From Photobacterium sp. TY1-4 (GTDB lineage Bacteria; Pseudomonadota; Gammaproteobacteria; Enterobacterales; Vibrionaceae): 64,000 nucleotides of DNA. Both the position numbers and the translations under genes were made by a program. The stretch lies in assembly GCF_025398175.1 (NCBI RefSeq), contig NZ_CP099734.1:1550001-1614000 (forward strand), read 5' to 3'. Under the pieces are notes generated by a model. It saw only the letters and a list, made by a program, of their open reading frames with translations. It was not told the origin of the DNA and searched no databases. This document shows, in pieces, positions 52,094-60,301 of the stretch. Numbering within the stretch: the stretch's first letter is position 1; each line of letters starts with the position of its first letter.

Positions 52094-52939
52094 TTAGGCT
52101 GATTGCTCCGGCATCATGATCATCCAGGATACGCCGAATTGATCGGTAACCTGGCCGAACAGCGGAGACCAGAAGGTTTCAGCCAGCGGCATGTCGACCC
52201 GGCCGTTTTCTGATAATGCCTGAAAAGTCCGATGGGCATCTTCTGCTGTCGGCACCGTGAGTGCCAGACTGAAACCGGAGAAAGTCTGGGTATCGCTGCA
52301 CCCGTCAGAAGCCATGACCACCATATCCCCGATGGAAAATTCACAGTGCATGATTTTATCTTCAAACCCCGGCTGAAGCATGTCCTCCGGTAAGGGCTCG
52401 GGACTGTCTCTGAAACGCATGCGTAGCGAAACTTGGGCGCCCAGGCGCTGCTGGTAGAAAGCCAGCGCTTCGTTACAGCATCCGTCGAAGAACAGGTAGG
52501 TATTTAAACGTGATTGCTGCATTGCGACGGACTGGCGGAGTTGCATTTCTTGTTGTCTGATCTCGCCCGTCGGATCTTCGGCAGCAAAGTCTTCTGCTTC
52601 GAATAATGGCCGGATTTCGATCTCCGAATCTTCCGCCATCGGATTGGGACATTTTTTCACCCAGTCGATGGCTTCGTCGAGAGAGCGGACCTGCCAAATC
52701 CAGTAGCCGGCGACCTGTTCGGAAGGGGGCCCGAATGGTCCGTGGCTGATACGACGTTCCGCGCCACTGAAGTGGATCCGAACCCCCTCCCGGCTGGGTT
52801 TGAGCCCCTCGCCGGTGAGCATCAGACCGGCGTTGACCAGTTCGCTGTTGAAATTGCCCATGGCTGTGAGCAGGGCCTGGTCGGGCATTTGTCCGGCTTC
52901 GGAGCCCGGTGTAGCTTTCACGATCACCATCACTTTCAT
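52094..52939 (-). CDS. Fusion of a YCII domain and a PhnB-like VOC domain
   Basis: A 281-residue protein in two parts. Residues 1-125 are a YCII/DGPF domain (MKVMVIVKATPGSE, then GPFGPPSEQVAGYWIWQVRSLDEAIDW). Residues 145-281 are a PhnB-like glyoxalase/bleomycin-resistance fold (LNTYLFFDGCCNEALAFYQQ, MHCEFSIGDMVVMASD, ending QFGVSWMI). Both domains are usually separate proteins. VOC metal ligands are not all obvious. Function is unknown. Confidence 0.87.
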   Translation of the reverse strand: MKVMVIVKATPGSEAGQMPDQALLTAMGNFNSELVNAGLMLTGEGLKPSREGVRIHFSGAERRISHGPFGPPSEQVAGYWIWQVRSLDEAIDWVKKCPNPMAEDSEIEIRPLFEAEDFAAEDPTGEIRQQEMQLRQSVAMQQSRLNTYLFFDGCCNEALAFYQQRLGAQVSLRMRFRDSPEPLPEDMLQPGFEDKIMHCEFSIGDMVVMASDGCSDTQTFSGFSLALTVPTAEDAHRTFQALSENGRVDMPLAETFWSPLFGQVTDQFGVSWMIMMPEQSA

Positions 52940-53114
52940 ACATTGCCTCCATTCCTGAGGGGGTTATCGTTCATGATGTGAGTTACACCATAGTTGAACT
53001 CCGGCGTCGGCGTGGGAAAATAATTATAATTTGTTCGTCGGCGTAACGCAGAAAATGCTGAGTGGGTTATAGTGAGCAAGCATATGCTGCGGAGTGCGTA
53101 ATAAGGAGGCGCAA

Positions 53115-53537
53115 ATGAGCAAGATGACCGAACAGAAAGCCGATCAAACATTGCGTGACAGTGCCAGCCAGGTTACCGAGCATGATATCGAAACCGTGCT
53201 GACCAAAGAGCAGGAGATTAAACAGAAAGTCCGCGGCAGCGGGACACTTCAGATGTATTTGGATGCCGTGCTCAGCATGTATGCGTTGATCAAAGCCTAC
53301 TGGCAGGGGGAATATCGGGAAATTCCCTGGTTTACCATTGCCGCGATTGTGGCGGCGCTCTTGTATGTATTTAACCCGATGGATTTTTTTCCGGATATGC
53401 TGCCGGTGGTGGGGTTGATCGACGATGCGATGGTGATTGCCACTTGTGTGAAATTGGTGAAACAGGATTTTGCCAAGTTTGAGCGTTGGCAGCGCAGCCC
53501 CGAATCACCCTCGGGTAGCCGTGATCCCGAGGTCTGA
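53115..53537 (+). CDS. YkvA-like DUF1232 membrane protein
   Basis: A 140-residue protein with DUF1232 in the C-terminal half (IPWFTIAAIVAALLYVFNPMDFFPDMLPVVGLIDDAMVI), about two hydrophobic segments around the P-D-P/D motif, and a charged N-terminus. An AGGAGG ribosome binding site fixes the start at 53115. Convergent with the next GNAT gene across a 28-bp palindrome. Function is unknown. Confidence 0.88.
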   Translation: MSKMTEQKADQTLRDSASQVTEHDIETVLTKEQEIKQKVRGSGTLQMYLDAVLSMYALIKAYWQGEYREIPWFTIAAIVAALLYVFNPMDFFPDMLPVVGLIDDAMVIATCVKLVKQDFAKFERWQRSPESPSGSRDPEV

Positions 53538-53541
53538 ATTT

Positions 53542-53569
53542 CGGGGGCTGAAGCGCGCTTAAGCCCCCG
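53542..53569. terminator. 28-bp palindrome between convergent genes
   Basis: CGGGGGCT-AAGCGCGCTT-AGCCCCCG is perfect except for one pair. It starts four bases after the DUF1232 gene stop and ends 16 bases before the convergent GNAT gene stop. It has the position of a bidirectional terminator but lacks T-runs. Confidence 0.6.
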
Positions 53570-53584
53570 GTTCAAGTGACCGAT

Positions 53585-54376
53585 TCAGACGGTGCCTGGC
53601 GTAGCGAGATGGATGTAGGGCGTCGTCGTGGCAATCAATTGAAAGCCGTGCTTTTCGACAATCGGCCGGCTCATATCCGAGGCATCAATCGTGAGGTATT
53701 GCTTGCCGCGCCGTTTGGCATCATTGATCCGCTGATGCAGCAGGGCAGAATAGTAGCCCCGGCCTCGGAAAGCTTCCAGGGTACTCCCACCCCAGATACC
53801 GGCAAACGGGCTCTCGTCGCGGTAGACGATCCAGGCCGAGGACACCGGCCGACTTTGCTCATAGACCACATAGATGGTGATATCGTCCGGTGTCTGCTGC
53901 TTGGTTTGGATTAAGTGCGCCATCTGATGGCTGAAATCCCCGCCCCAGACTTGCTCCTGAACCCGGATTGCGTCACGAATACCGTCAATATCACTGACTT
54001 CGACCACACAGTCCGGGACCGGCATCGGTGCGCTCACCGTTTCCAACGGCAGCACCATAAATGACTCAGAAGCTTCCCGGGTAAAGCCGTGGGCCAGTAA
54101 CGCCGCACCAAGGTCTGCGGGTTGGTCGGTACTGTAGGTCTTCCATTCAAAAGATTGACCTAATCTGGCAAAGGCCGCGATCTCGTCGGCGATCCGCTCA
54201 TTGGCTTCATCAGCAGAAAAACAGTAAAAACTGATAAAACTGCCGGGACCGTGTTGTGAGATAAATTTCACGAAATTCGGAGATGCGACTTTAGTAAAGC
54301 CGGAAAACGTCGCGTCCTTGCGTTCATGCTGGCTGTAAGCATGCATCACTTCCAATGGTTTCAAATGGCGCTCCAA
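53585..54376 (-). CDS. GNAT-family acetyltransferase with N-terminal extension
   Basis: A 263-residue protein. The C-terminal 130 residues are a GNAT domain (GIWGGSTLEAFRGRGYYSALL, then YLTIDASDMSRPIVEKHGF). The N-terminal half may be a degenerate second GNAT fold, as in tandem GNATs. Length and layout suggest a small-molecule acetyltransferase; the substrate is unknown. Confidence 0.85.
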   Translation of the reverse strand: MERHLKPLEVMHAYSQHERKDATFSGFTKVASPNFVKFISQHGPGSFISFYCFSADEANERIADEIAAFARLGQSFEWKTYSTDQPADLGAALLAHGFTREASESFMVLPLETVSAPMPVPDCVVEVSDIDGIRDAIRVQEQVWGGDFSHQMAHLIQTKQQTPDDITIYVVYEQSRPVSSAWIVYRDESPFAGIWGGSTLEAFRGRGYYSALLHQRINDAKRRGKQYLTIDASDMSRPIVEKHGFQLIATTTPYIHLATPGTV

Positions 54377-54571
54377 TTAATTGATGTCTGATGCAAATTG
54401 TGGCGTATCGCAAGATTATTCACCAAATATGGCGTTGTTGGCAATTTTGCTCGATCGCTTTATTTATAAGATATTGATTTCAGTGCTATAGTTTCAGCTT
54501 GATTTGCGCACTGGTCGGTCGTGTGAGTGAGAACCGGTGCCCTGTAAGTTTGATGTAGAAAGGAATAGGCG

Positions 54572-54943
54572 ATGAAGTGCCCGAAATGTAAATCTGACTT
54601 TGAGCAACTGCATACCCCATTGGGCGACGTGGAGCGGTGCACCCACTGTAAGGGCTTATGGGTCGATATTTATGAATTGGAAGATGTAAAGCCGATTGCT
54701 GAAAGCCTGGATACCGGTGATGTCGAGGTCGGGAAAGAGTTCAACAAGATCGGTCACATTGATTGCCCGGTATGTCCGAACAACCAATTGTTGCGGATGG
54801 TTGATCCGAAGCAGCCGCATATCTGGTTTGAAAGCTGCCCGACGTGTTATGGCCGCTTTTATGATGCCGGCGAGTTGATCGACCTGTCCGAATACACCAT
54901 CAGTGACTTTTTGAAAAAGTTCTCGGTGAAAGAGCGCCATTAA
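54572..54943 (+). CDS. Zinc-ribbon protein with two TFIIB-type zinc fingers
   Basis: A 123-residue protein. The N-terminal ribbon uses CPKC and CTHC (about residues 3-26) in the zf-TFIIB pattern with C-x2-GLWVD following. A second ribbon uses CPVC and CPTC further on, ending GRFYDAGELIDLSEYT. It probably binds two zinc ions. Function is unknown. A terminator lies 36 bases after the stop. Confidence 0.87.
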   Translation: MKCPKCKSDFEQLHTPLGDVERCTHCKGLWVDIYELEDVKPIAESLDTGDVEVGKEFNKIGHIDCPVCPNNQLLRMVDPKQPHIWFESCPTCYGRFYDAGELIDLSEYTISDFLKKFSVKERH

Positions 54944-54978
54944 TCGAAGCGTCTTACTGCGCTTTAATTGAAGGAATG

Positions 54979-55010
54979 AAAAGACCGGGTCAAGATTCCC
55001 GGTCTTTTGC
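54979..55010 (+). terminator. Terminator after the zinc-ribbon gene
   Basis: AAAAGACCGGG and CCCGGTCTTTT form an 11-bp perfect stem over an eight-base loop with T residues at the 3' side. Confidence 0.88.
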
Positions 55011-55023
55011 AATGGAATTGAAT

Positions 55024-55500
55024 ATGAATGTAAGAATCGCAATCGCTGATGATATTGAAGCGATTTGCCGCCTGGGTTATCAGATTAACCAACAGCATCA
55101 TCGACATGTGCCGCATGTGTTCAGCAATCCGGCCCAAAGTGACAGCGGTAGTGCGTTTTGGCTTGAGTTGATGGCGGCAGACAATACGATTTTTTATGTC
55201 TCCGAAGTTGAATCACGGATAAGTGGGTTTATCGTTGCGCGCCTCACGCAGAATACCGAGTTGAGTTTTCTGAATTCAACCCGAATTTGCCGGGTGAATA
55301 CCATTGTCGTGGACGAGGAGTGTCAGGGCTGTGGGATCGGTAATGCGTTGATGACGGCAGTAGAGCGGTGGGCTGTGGCAAACCAGGCGGATGAAATGCG
55401 GCTGGAGGTGATGGAATTTAATCACCAGGCTCAGCAGTTTTATGACCGCCAAGGGTTTGGGACCCAGTCACGGATCATGAGCAAATGGCTGAAACATTAA
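55024..55500 (+). CDS. GNAT-family N-acetyltransferase
   Basis: A 158-residue GNAT protein (NVRIAIADDIEAICRLGYQ, then VNTIVVDEECQGCGIGNALM, RLEVMEFNHQAQQFYDRQGF). I start at 55024; upstream in-frame ATGs fall in the terminator stem and have no ribosome binding site. It is first in a plus-strand run of single-domain enzymes: a YCII gene follows after 9 bp. Confidence 0.86.
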   Translation: MNVRIAIADDIEAICRLGYQINQQHHRHVPHVFSNPAQSDSGSAFWLELMAADNTIFYVSEVESRISGFIVARLTQNTELSFLNSTRICRVNTIVVDEECQGCGIGNALMTAVERWAVANQADEMRLEVMEFNHQAQQFYDRQGFGTQSRIMSKWLKH

Positions 55501-55509
55501 GGAGAGCGG

Positions 55510-55800
55510 ATGTTTGTCGTTTCATTGCACTATGTTTGCGAGCTGCAGGAAGTTGAACAGCACCTCGAAGCCCATATGGCGTTTTTGGACCGGGAATATG
55601 CCAAAGGAACATTTCTGGCATCAGGGCGGAAAAATCCGAGAACCGGTGGCGTGATCCTGGCGCGGGCAGAGCATCAGGCTCAGTTGGAGTCCATTCTGGC
55701 GCAAGACCCGTTTTATCAGCATGGCTTGGCCGAATATGAGATCACTGAGTTTGTGCCGACCAGAACATCAGCTGAGTTGCGCTGCTTACTCGAAGCTTGA
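55510..55800 (+). CDS. YCII-family protein
   Basis: A 96-residue YciI-like protein: FVVSLHYVCELQEVEQHLEAHMAFLDREYAKGTFLASGRKNP, with the His and Asp of HxxFLD conserved, and DPFYQHGLAEYEITEF. The fold is a ferredoxin-like dimer; members are small enzymes of unclear function. It follows the GNAT gene by 9 bp, with AGGAGAG before the start. Confidence 0.9.
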   Translation: MFVVSLHYVCELQEVEQHLEAHMAFLDREYAKGTFLASGRKNPRTGGVILARAEHQAQLESILAQDPFYQHGLAEYEITEFVPTRTSAELRCLLEA

Positions 55801-55848
55801 TTGAGCGCCGTTCCAATGATGGCAAGATGACTTTGACAGGAGAATAGG

Positions 55849-56199
55849 ATGGATTTTCGACAGCTATCTGATCAGGCGTTATGGGATATCGCCAACCCGC
55901 TGATGGATAACCTGATGCAAGGCTCGACCGACATCGATCATGCCCGGCATACCCGTGATTTTACCGAGCGGATGCGCCAAATCGTGATGCCGGAATATCT
56001 GGAGCAGATCTGTAAACAGTACCAGGCTGAGAAAGGCTTTTTCACGGCGCGGACCCCGGTGCGAGTGTTCAAGCGACCGGACTCTGCGGCCTTCGTCTGG
56101 CAGCAGGGGTTCAGCAAGGTTGAAGGTGAATACGTTGCGGAAATGGTTCTGGTTTATCAGGACGGACGTTACCTGGTTGATCATGCGATGGTGTTTTGA
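55849..56199 (+). CDS. Small protein of unknown function
   Basis: A 116-residue protein: a helical N-terminal half (RQLSDQALWDIANPLMDNLMQG, then HARHTRDFTERMRQIV) and a beta-rich C-terminal half ending VLVYQDGRYLVDHAMVF. The layout recalls small SnoaL/NTF2-like folds, but I cannot assign a family. A GACAGGAG ribosome binding site precedes it, 48 bp after the YCII gene. Confidence 0.75.
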   Translation: MDFRQLSDQALWDIANPLMDNLMQGSTDIDHARHTRDFTERMRQIVMPEYLEQICKQYQAEKGFFTARTPVRVFKRPDSAAFVWQQGFSKVEGEYVAEMVLVYQDGRYLVDHAMVF

Positions 56200-56237
56200 A
56201 CCACGGTTTTAATTGGCAATGAAAAGCTAGAGACTTC

Positions 56238-57044
56238 ATGAAGTTAGATATTTATCAGGTCGATTCATTCACCACATCGGCCTTTCAGGGTAATCCGGCC
56301 GGGGTGTGCCTTACATCGTCGGCGTTAACGGAGTCCCAGATGCGGGCAATTGCCGCCGAAATGGCAGTCTCGGAAATTGCATTCCTCAACCTGAGCAATG
56401 ACCAGTTGCGCTGGTTCACCCCGGAAGTCGAAGTGGCTTTGTGTGGCCACGGTACTCTGGCAGTTGCCCACGTGCTGAAAGAAACCGGCCGGGCCCGTGT
56501 GGGGGAGACCGTCACTTTCCATACGTTATCGGGTGCGCTTGCGGTGAAGATCGACGACACCGAGATCGAGATGGATTTTCCGGCGGCCCGCATTGTCCGG
56601 GATGTTCCGGTACAGCAGCCGCTCATCGCGCATTTGGGTCTGAATGACGATCAGCTGGTGGCTTACGGTGAATTCGACGGCAAAGTGCTGATTGAAGTCA
56701 CCGATGCGTCGGTTGTCCGCTTGCTTGCGCCCAACTTTGACGGTCTGAAACAACTTCCCGGACGCAGTGTGTTGGTGACCGCGCTTTCCGATGAGCCGGG
56801 CGCTGACTGCATTTCCCGCTATTTTGCGCCCTGGGTTGGGGTGAATGAAGATCCGGTGACCGGCTCGGCGCACTGTGCGCTGGCGCCTTATTGGGCTGCC
56901 AAGCTTAACAAAACGGTGCTCAGAGGGTATCAGGCGTCGACCCGGGGTGGCTATGTGAAGATGGCGCTGCAATCGGATAACCGGGTCTTGCTTGCCGGGC
57001 AGGCGGTCACGGTGATTCAAGGGACGCTGTTGTTGCCTGCATGA
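56238..57044 (+). CDS. PhzF-family isomerase
   Basis: A 268-residue PhzF protein with two similar halves. The N-terminal half has QVDSFTTSAFQGNPAGV, the likely catalytic Glu46 in VSEIAFL, and VALCGHGTLA. The C-terminal half has NEDPVTGSAHCALAPYW. PhzF-type proteins isomerise or epimerise small acids. A biosynthetic role in phenazine is not expected, because no other phz genes are present. Confidence 0.9.
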   Translation: MKLDIYQVDSFTTSAFQGNPAGVCLTSSALTESQMRAIAAEMAVSEIAFLNLSNDQLRWFTPEVEVALCGHGTLAVAHVLKETGRARVGETVTFHTLSGALAVKIDDTEIEMDFPAARIVRDVPVQQPLIAHLGLNDDQLVAYGEFDGKVLIEVTDASVVRLLAPNFDGLKQLPGRSVLVTALSDEPGADCISRYFAPWVGVNEDPVTGSAHCALAPYWAAKLNKTVLRGYQASTRGGYVKMALQSDNRVLLAGQAVTVIQGTLLLPA

Positions 57045-57107
57045 CAGGGGCTGGGAACTAAGGAAAACGCCGCGGAATAGTGACGGCAAAAGAACAAGGA
57101 GTAACGT

Positions 57108-57650
57108 GTGGAAATTAGGTTGGCACAACAGAAAGATTTGCCGGGTTTCTTTGAATATCTGGCGCAACAGTTGAAAGAGAACGGGAGCGACAATACAGCG
57201 TTGTTTCATCCGCTATCCCGCGATCAGCTCGAACTCTCTGACGCGATGAAAAGCCGTTTTCGTGATGGCATGGATAAAGTTGTCGGCGAGAACGGCTGGC
57301 GTCAGATCTGGCTGGCCGTGGAAGGTGAGCAGATTTTGGGTCACATCGATTTGCGCCATCATGATGAGCCGAACACCCAACACCGGGCGCTGTTGGGGAT
57401 GGGCGTGAGTCGTCTGTGCCGGGGACAAGGGCTGGGCAAGCAACTGATCCGGTATGTCGTCGATTGGGCGGCGACCCACAGTGCGTTTGAACATCTTGAT
57501 CTTTGGGTGCTGTCCACCAATGCCCCGGCTTGTCGTTTGTATGAGCGAGAAGGATTTACCCAATGTGCATTTATCTCGGATATGTATCGAATTGACGGAC
57601 GCTCGGTTTCGTATTTGATGATGACACGGTCGCTACCTCAGCCGGATTAA
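57108..57650 (+). CDS. GNAT-family N-acetyltransferase
   Basis: A 180-residue GNAT protein with GTG start and AAGGAG six bases upstream. The core is VSRLCRGQGLGKQLIRYVVDWA and LWVLSTNAPACRLYEREGF. It lies 63 bp after the PhzF gene, so it may be the last gene of that transcript. The substrate is unknown. Confidence 0.86.
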   Translation: MEIRLAQQKDLPGFFEYLAQQLKENGSDNTALFHPLSRDQLELSDAMKSRFRDGMDKVVGENGWRQIWLAVEGEQILGHIDLRHHDEPNTQHRALLGMGVSRLCRGQGLGKQLIRYVVDWAATHSAFEHLDLWVLSTNAPACRLYEREGFTQCAFISDMYRIDGRSVSYLMMTRSLPQPD

Positions 57651-57755
57651 GCACTCATCTTCATTCCGAAGGTCGATTGTCTGCGGAAGAGTCGTTCAGA
57701 CTAAGAGTTGTTCAGACGGAAGCCTTGAAAGCCAACAACCAGGGAAGAACATTGA

Positions 57756-58961
57756 ATGTCGATTCGAAAATTACTCATAGTACTCCCGATTCTGTGGATG
57801 AGCAGCCACGGGGTGGCTGCTGATTCTGACAACCCGCACGCGAGCCAGGATACGATGACTGTTCAATCTGAAACGGTGAAAATCGAGCAATTTGCTGAGA
57901 TATACACGTTGATGAAACGCGCTGAGTTTGATGCGGCTGAGCAGGCGCTCGCGCAGCGTTATCAGCAGGACAAGCAAGTTCTGCCGCTGTGGGTGGCGCT
58001 GCTGACCGAACTGGAACGTTTTGAGACGCTGCGGGAACTGGTTGCGCAGGGGATCCTGCAGGCCAGCGACGATAGCGCCGTACTGGCTCAGCTCTACCTT
58101 GATCATCCGGCCCCCGCGCTGGAATATCATGCGCCGTCCGGTGATATTCCCCTGGAAAGTCATTTCCTGGTCACACTGCCCCGCGCGGAAGTACAGATCA
58201 ACGGCAAGACGTTTTACTTTGTGCTGGATACCGGCGCGTCGACCAATGTGATCACCCAGCGGGTTGCAGACAAACTGGGCATTGTCGCCGATCCGCAACA
58301 CCAGGTTTCGATTGATACCGCCACCGACAATGAAGTGTTTGCTCAACTGACGATTCTGCCGTCCTTCCGGGTTGGGCCGACGACGCTGCATCATCAGCCT
58401 GCGGTGATTGTGGCGAATGAATCGCTTGAGCAGCGGTTACTGGGCGTGAGCTGGTACCAGCTCGACGGGATCATTGGCTGGCCGGTGCTGAAAAAAATGA
58501 ACTTAACGTTTAACTTTGCCGATAAACGACTCCTGATTGAACGGCCGGTCAAAAAATCAGGCCAACAACCTAATTTGGTCTGGTTGTTTGATGATCCCAT
58601 GGTGCTGACTCAGTCCTCGGAAAAAGGCAATTTGCTGTGGTTCTTAGATACCGGGGCGATGCGCAGCCAGGTGACGGAGCGTTATCTGACCCGTCATGCG
58701 ATCGATGATCTGGACTGGAAATCCAAACAGTTCTCCGGCTTGGGCGGCAAAGGCAAGGAAGAGAAAACCGCTAATCTGGAGGCGGTCGAATTTGCTTTCC
58801 CGTCCGCCACGGTGATGGTGGAAGACATTGAGGTCCGGGTCGAACATGAAGACTGTAAGCACAGTCTGTGCGATGGCCGGATTGGGGTCGATACGGCGAA
58901 AAAACGCCTCATGAATATCGATTTCTACAACGGCCACTTTGATGTCCGGGACATTGAATAG
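57756..58961 (+). CDS. Secreted aspartyl-protease-like protein with two retropepsin-type motifs
   Basis: A 401-residue protein with a signal peptide (LLIVLPILWMSSHGVAA). An N-terminal helical, TPR-like part (about 40-125) is followed by an aspartyl-protease domain with the active-site motif VLDTGAST (Asp158), a GIIGWPVL flap-type segment, and a second motif FLDTGAMRS (Asp298) ending RIGVDTAKKRLM. Retropepsin-type proteins normally work as dimers; two motifs in one chain suggest an internal pair. Related periplasmic proteins of this group are often annotated as retroviral-type aspartyl proteases. Activity and substrate are unproven. Confidence 0.85.
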   Translation: MSIRKLLIVLPILWMSSHGVAADSDNPHASQDTMTVQSETVKIEQFAEIYTLMKRAEFDAAEQALAQRYQQDKQVLPLWVALLTELERFETLRELVAQGILQASDDSAVLAQLYLDHPAPALEYHAPSGDIPLESHFLVTLPRAEVQINGKTFYFVLDTGASTNVITQRVADKLGIVADPQHQVSIDTATDNEVFAQLTILPSFRVGPTTLHHQPAVIVANESLEQRLLGVSWYQLDGIIGWPVLKKMNLTFNFADKRLLIERPVKKSGQQPNLVWLFDDPMVLTQSSEKGNLLWFLDTGAMRSQVTERYLTRHAIDDLDWKSKQFSGLGGKGKEEKTANLEAVEFAFPSATVMVEDIEVRVEHEDCKHSLCDGRIGVDTAKKRLMNIDFYNGHFDVRDIE

Positions 58962-58968
58962 GAAACTC

Positions 58969-59001
58969 CACGTCTGATGCAGCCAATCTGCATCAGACGT
59001 G
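58969..59001. repeat. Perfect 14-bp inverted repeat
   Basis: CACGTCTGATGCAG and CTGCATCAGACGTG separated by CCAAT, eight bases after the protease gene stop. There is no T-run. It lies 45 bp before the merR-type gene. It could be a transcription stop for the protease gene or a binding site. Confidence 0.7.
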
Positions 59002-59046
59002 AACCATACGGCACTGTTCGGTGTCATCGGGAGGATAATAAATCAG

Positions 59047-59412
59047 ATGTATATTGGAGCCGTCGCCAAACAAACCGGGCTCTCGGTGAAAGCTATTCGC
59101 CTGTACGAGCAAAAAGGCTTGATTCAGCCACCGGCGAGGCATGGCCGCTATCGCGTGTACCGTGCTCAGGAGGTGGAAGCGCTGAAACTGATTGTGGAAG
59201 CCAAATCATTGGGCGTGACCCTGGCTCGGCTGAAGGATGTCATTGTTTACCAAAATGGCGAGCTCGACTGGCAGCGAATCGGCTTGTTCCTGGCTGAGGT
59301 CAAGCAATCGCTTGAGCAGGAAAAGCAGGCTCTGGAAGCGAAAATTGCGCAGGCTGATCTATGTCTTCAGTCGCTCAATGCTTGTCCGAAAATGCTTGAC
59401 TCTGCCCTTTAG
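59047..59412 (+). CDS. MerR-family regulator
   Basis: A 121-residue MerR protein: the N-terminal winged helix YIGAVAKQTGLSVKAIRLYEQKGLI is followed by a coiled-coil dimerisation helix (about 75-115). The C-terminus has two Cys (LCLQSLNACPK) that might sense metal or redox state, but the spacing fits no known sensor. I start at 59047; GGGAGG lies 13 bases upstream, rather far. The stop codon lies within the promoter of the next gene (59396-59427), whose palindrome fits a MerR site. Confidence 0.87.
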   Translation: MYIGAVAKQTGLSVKAIRLYEQKGLIQPPARHGRYRVYRAQEVEALKLIVEAKSLGVTLARLKDVIVYQNGELDWQRIGLFLAEVKQSLEQEKQALEAKIAQADLCLQSLNACPKMLDSAL

Positions 59413-59427
59413 GGCAGACCGTAGAAT
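59396..59427 (+). promoter_or_regulatory. MerR-type promoter with 20-bp spacer in front of the quinone-reductase gene
   Basis: -35 TTGACT, then a 20-bp spacer containing CTGCCCT-TT-AGGGCAG (perfect seven-base arms), then -10 TAGAAT. A spacer longer than 17 bp with a central palindrome is the hallmark of promoters that MerR proteins activate by twisting the DNA. It overlaps the 3' end of the merR-type gene. Confidence 0.85.
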
Positions 59428-59459
59428 CATTGTCTCAACACTGACAGGAGAAAGAGACA

Positions 59460-60029
59460 ATGAAGATGATGGTACTCAACGGCAACCCGAAAAAAGACAG
59501 CCTTAGCCGTCACTTGGCCGATATTTATGAAGTGGAAGCCAGGGAAGGCGCCGAGGTTCGACGCTTTAATTTGAGTCAGATGGCGTTCAACCCAAGCCTG
59601 GACATTGGATATGACTCGGATCAGCCACTGGAACCCTGCCTGGTTGAGTTTCAGAACGCGTTAACCTGGGCCGATCATCTGGTGATTGTCGCGCCGATCT
59701 GGTGGGGTGGCGTGCCCGCGAAATTGAAAGGGCTGATTGACCGAACGTTTCTGCCGGGTTTTGCTTTTCGTTATGCGTCGGGCTCTCCGGAGCCGATCCC
59801 GCTGCTGGCCGGTAAAACCGCACGCCTGATCCTGACCATGGACGCCCCGGAGACTTTCCTGGCGGAGCAAGCGGCGCCCGTGCTGGCGCAACTGGATCGT
59901 TATACGTTGCAATTTAGCGGGATCGCACCGGCTGAGGTCGATCTGTTTGGCTCAGTGATTATGGCGGATGAGGCGCAGCTTCAGCAGTGGGGAGAGACGG
60001 TCCGGTCCCACGGGGTTGCCTGCCGATAA
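59460..60029 (+). CDS. Flavodoxin-fold NAD(P)H:quinone oxidoreductase-like protein
   Basis: A 189-residue protein of the NQO/MdaB/KefF superfamily: MVLNGNPKKDSLSRHLAD (FMN phosphate loop), WADHLVIVAPIWWGGVPAKLKGLIDRTF and a TMDAP segment. Such enzymes reduce quinones or electrophiles with two electrons. An AGGAGAAAG ribosome binding site and the MerR-type promoter precede it, so it is probably induced by the neighbouring MerR regulator in response to a reactive compound. Confidence 0.9.
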   Translation: MKMMVLNGNPKKDSLSRHLADIYEVEAREGAEVRRFNLSQMAFNPSLDIGYDSDQPLEPCLVEFQNALTWADHLVIVAPIWWGGVPAKLKGLIDRTFLPGFAFRYASGSPEPIPLLAGKTARLILTMDAPETFLAEQAAPVLAQLDRYTLQFSGIAPAEVDLFGSVIMADEAQLQQWGETVRSHGVACR

Positions 60030-60086
60030 ACTTTGGCTGCTCTGGAGGCGCGTTGCCGCTACATCGGCACCGCTCTTCGACACAGC

Positions 60087-60112
60087 GCTTCGGAACAGGG
60101 CTTCGGAACAGG
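60087..60112. repeat. 13-bp tandem duplication
   Basis: GCTTCGGAACAGG occurs twice in direct succession, just before the terminator hairpin. It looks like a small slippage product. Confidence 0.85.
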
Positions 60113-60120
60113 ACATCGTG

Positions 60121-60148
60121 AAAGGCGCTCCGCAATGAGCGCCTTTTT
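60121..60148 (+). terminator. Terminator after the quinone-reductase gene
   Basis: AAAGGCGCTC pairs with GAGCGCCTTT over CGCAAT, followed by TT. A ten-base perfect stem. Confidence 0.87.
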
Positions 60149-60301
60149 GATCCGGCTTGCTGACAGATCATCCAATCGTTCAGACCTTCCAGATTATCAT
60201 GGTTAGAAACACTCATGTTTTCCTGAAGAACAGTTCATTTACACCATGAGGCCGTCTTTTGATAGGATGACGAGTCAGAATCAATCAGATAGGGAATTCA
60301 T

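Noticed and set aside
56238..57044. Phenazine biosynthesis
   Set aside because: PhzF relatives are widespread, and no other phz genes are in the window.
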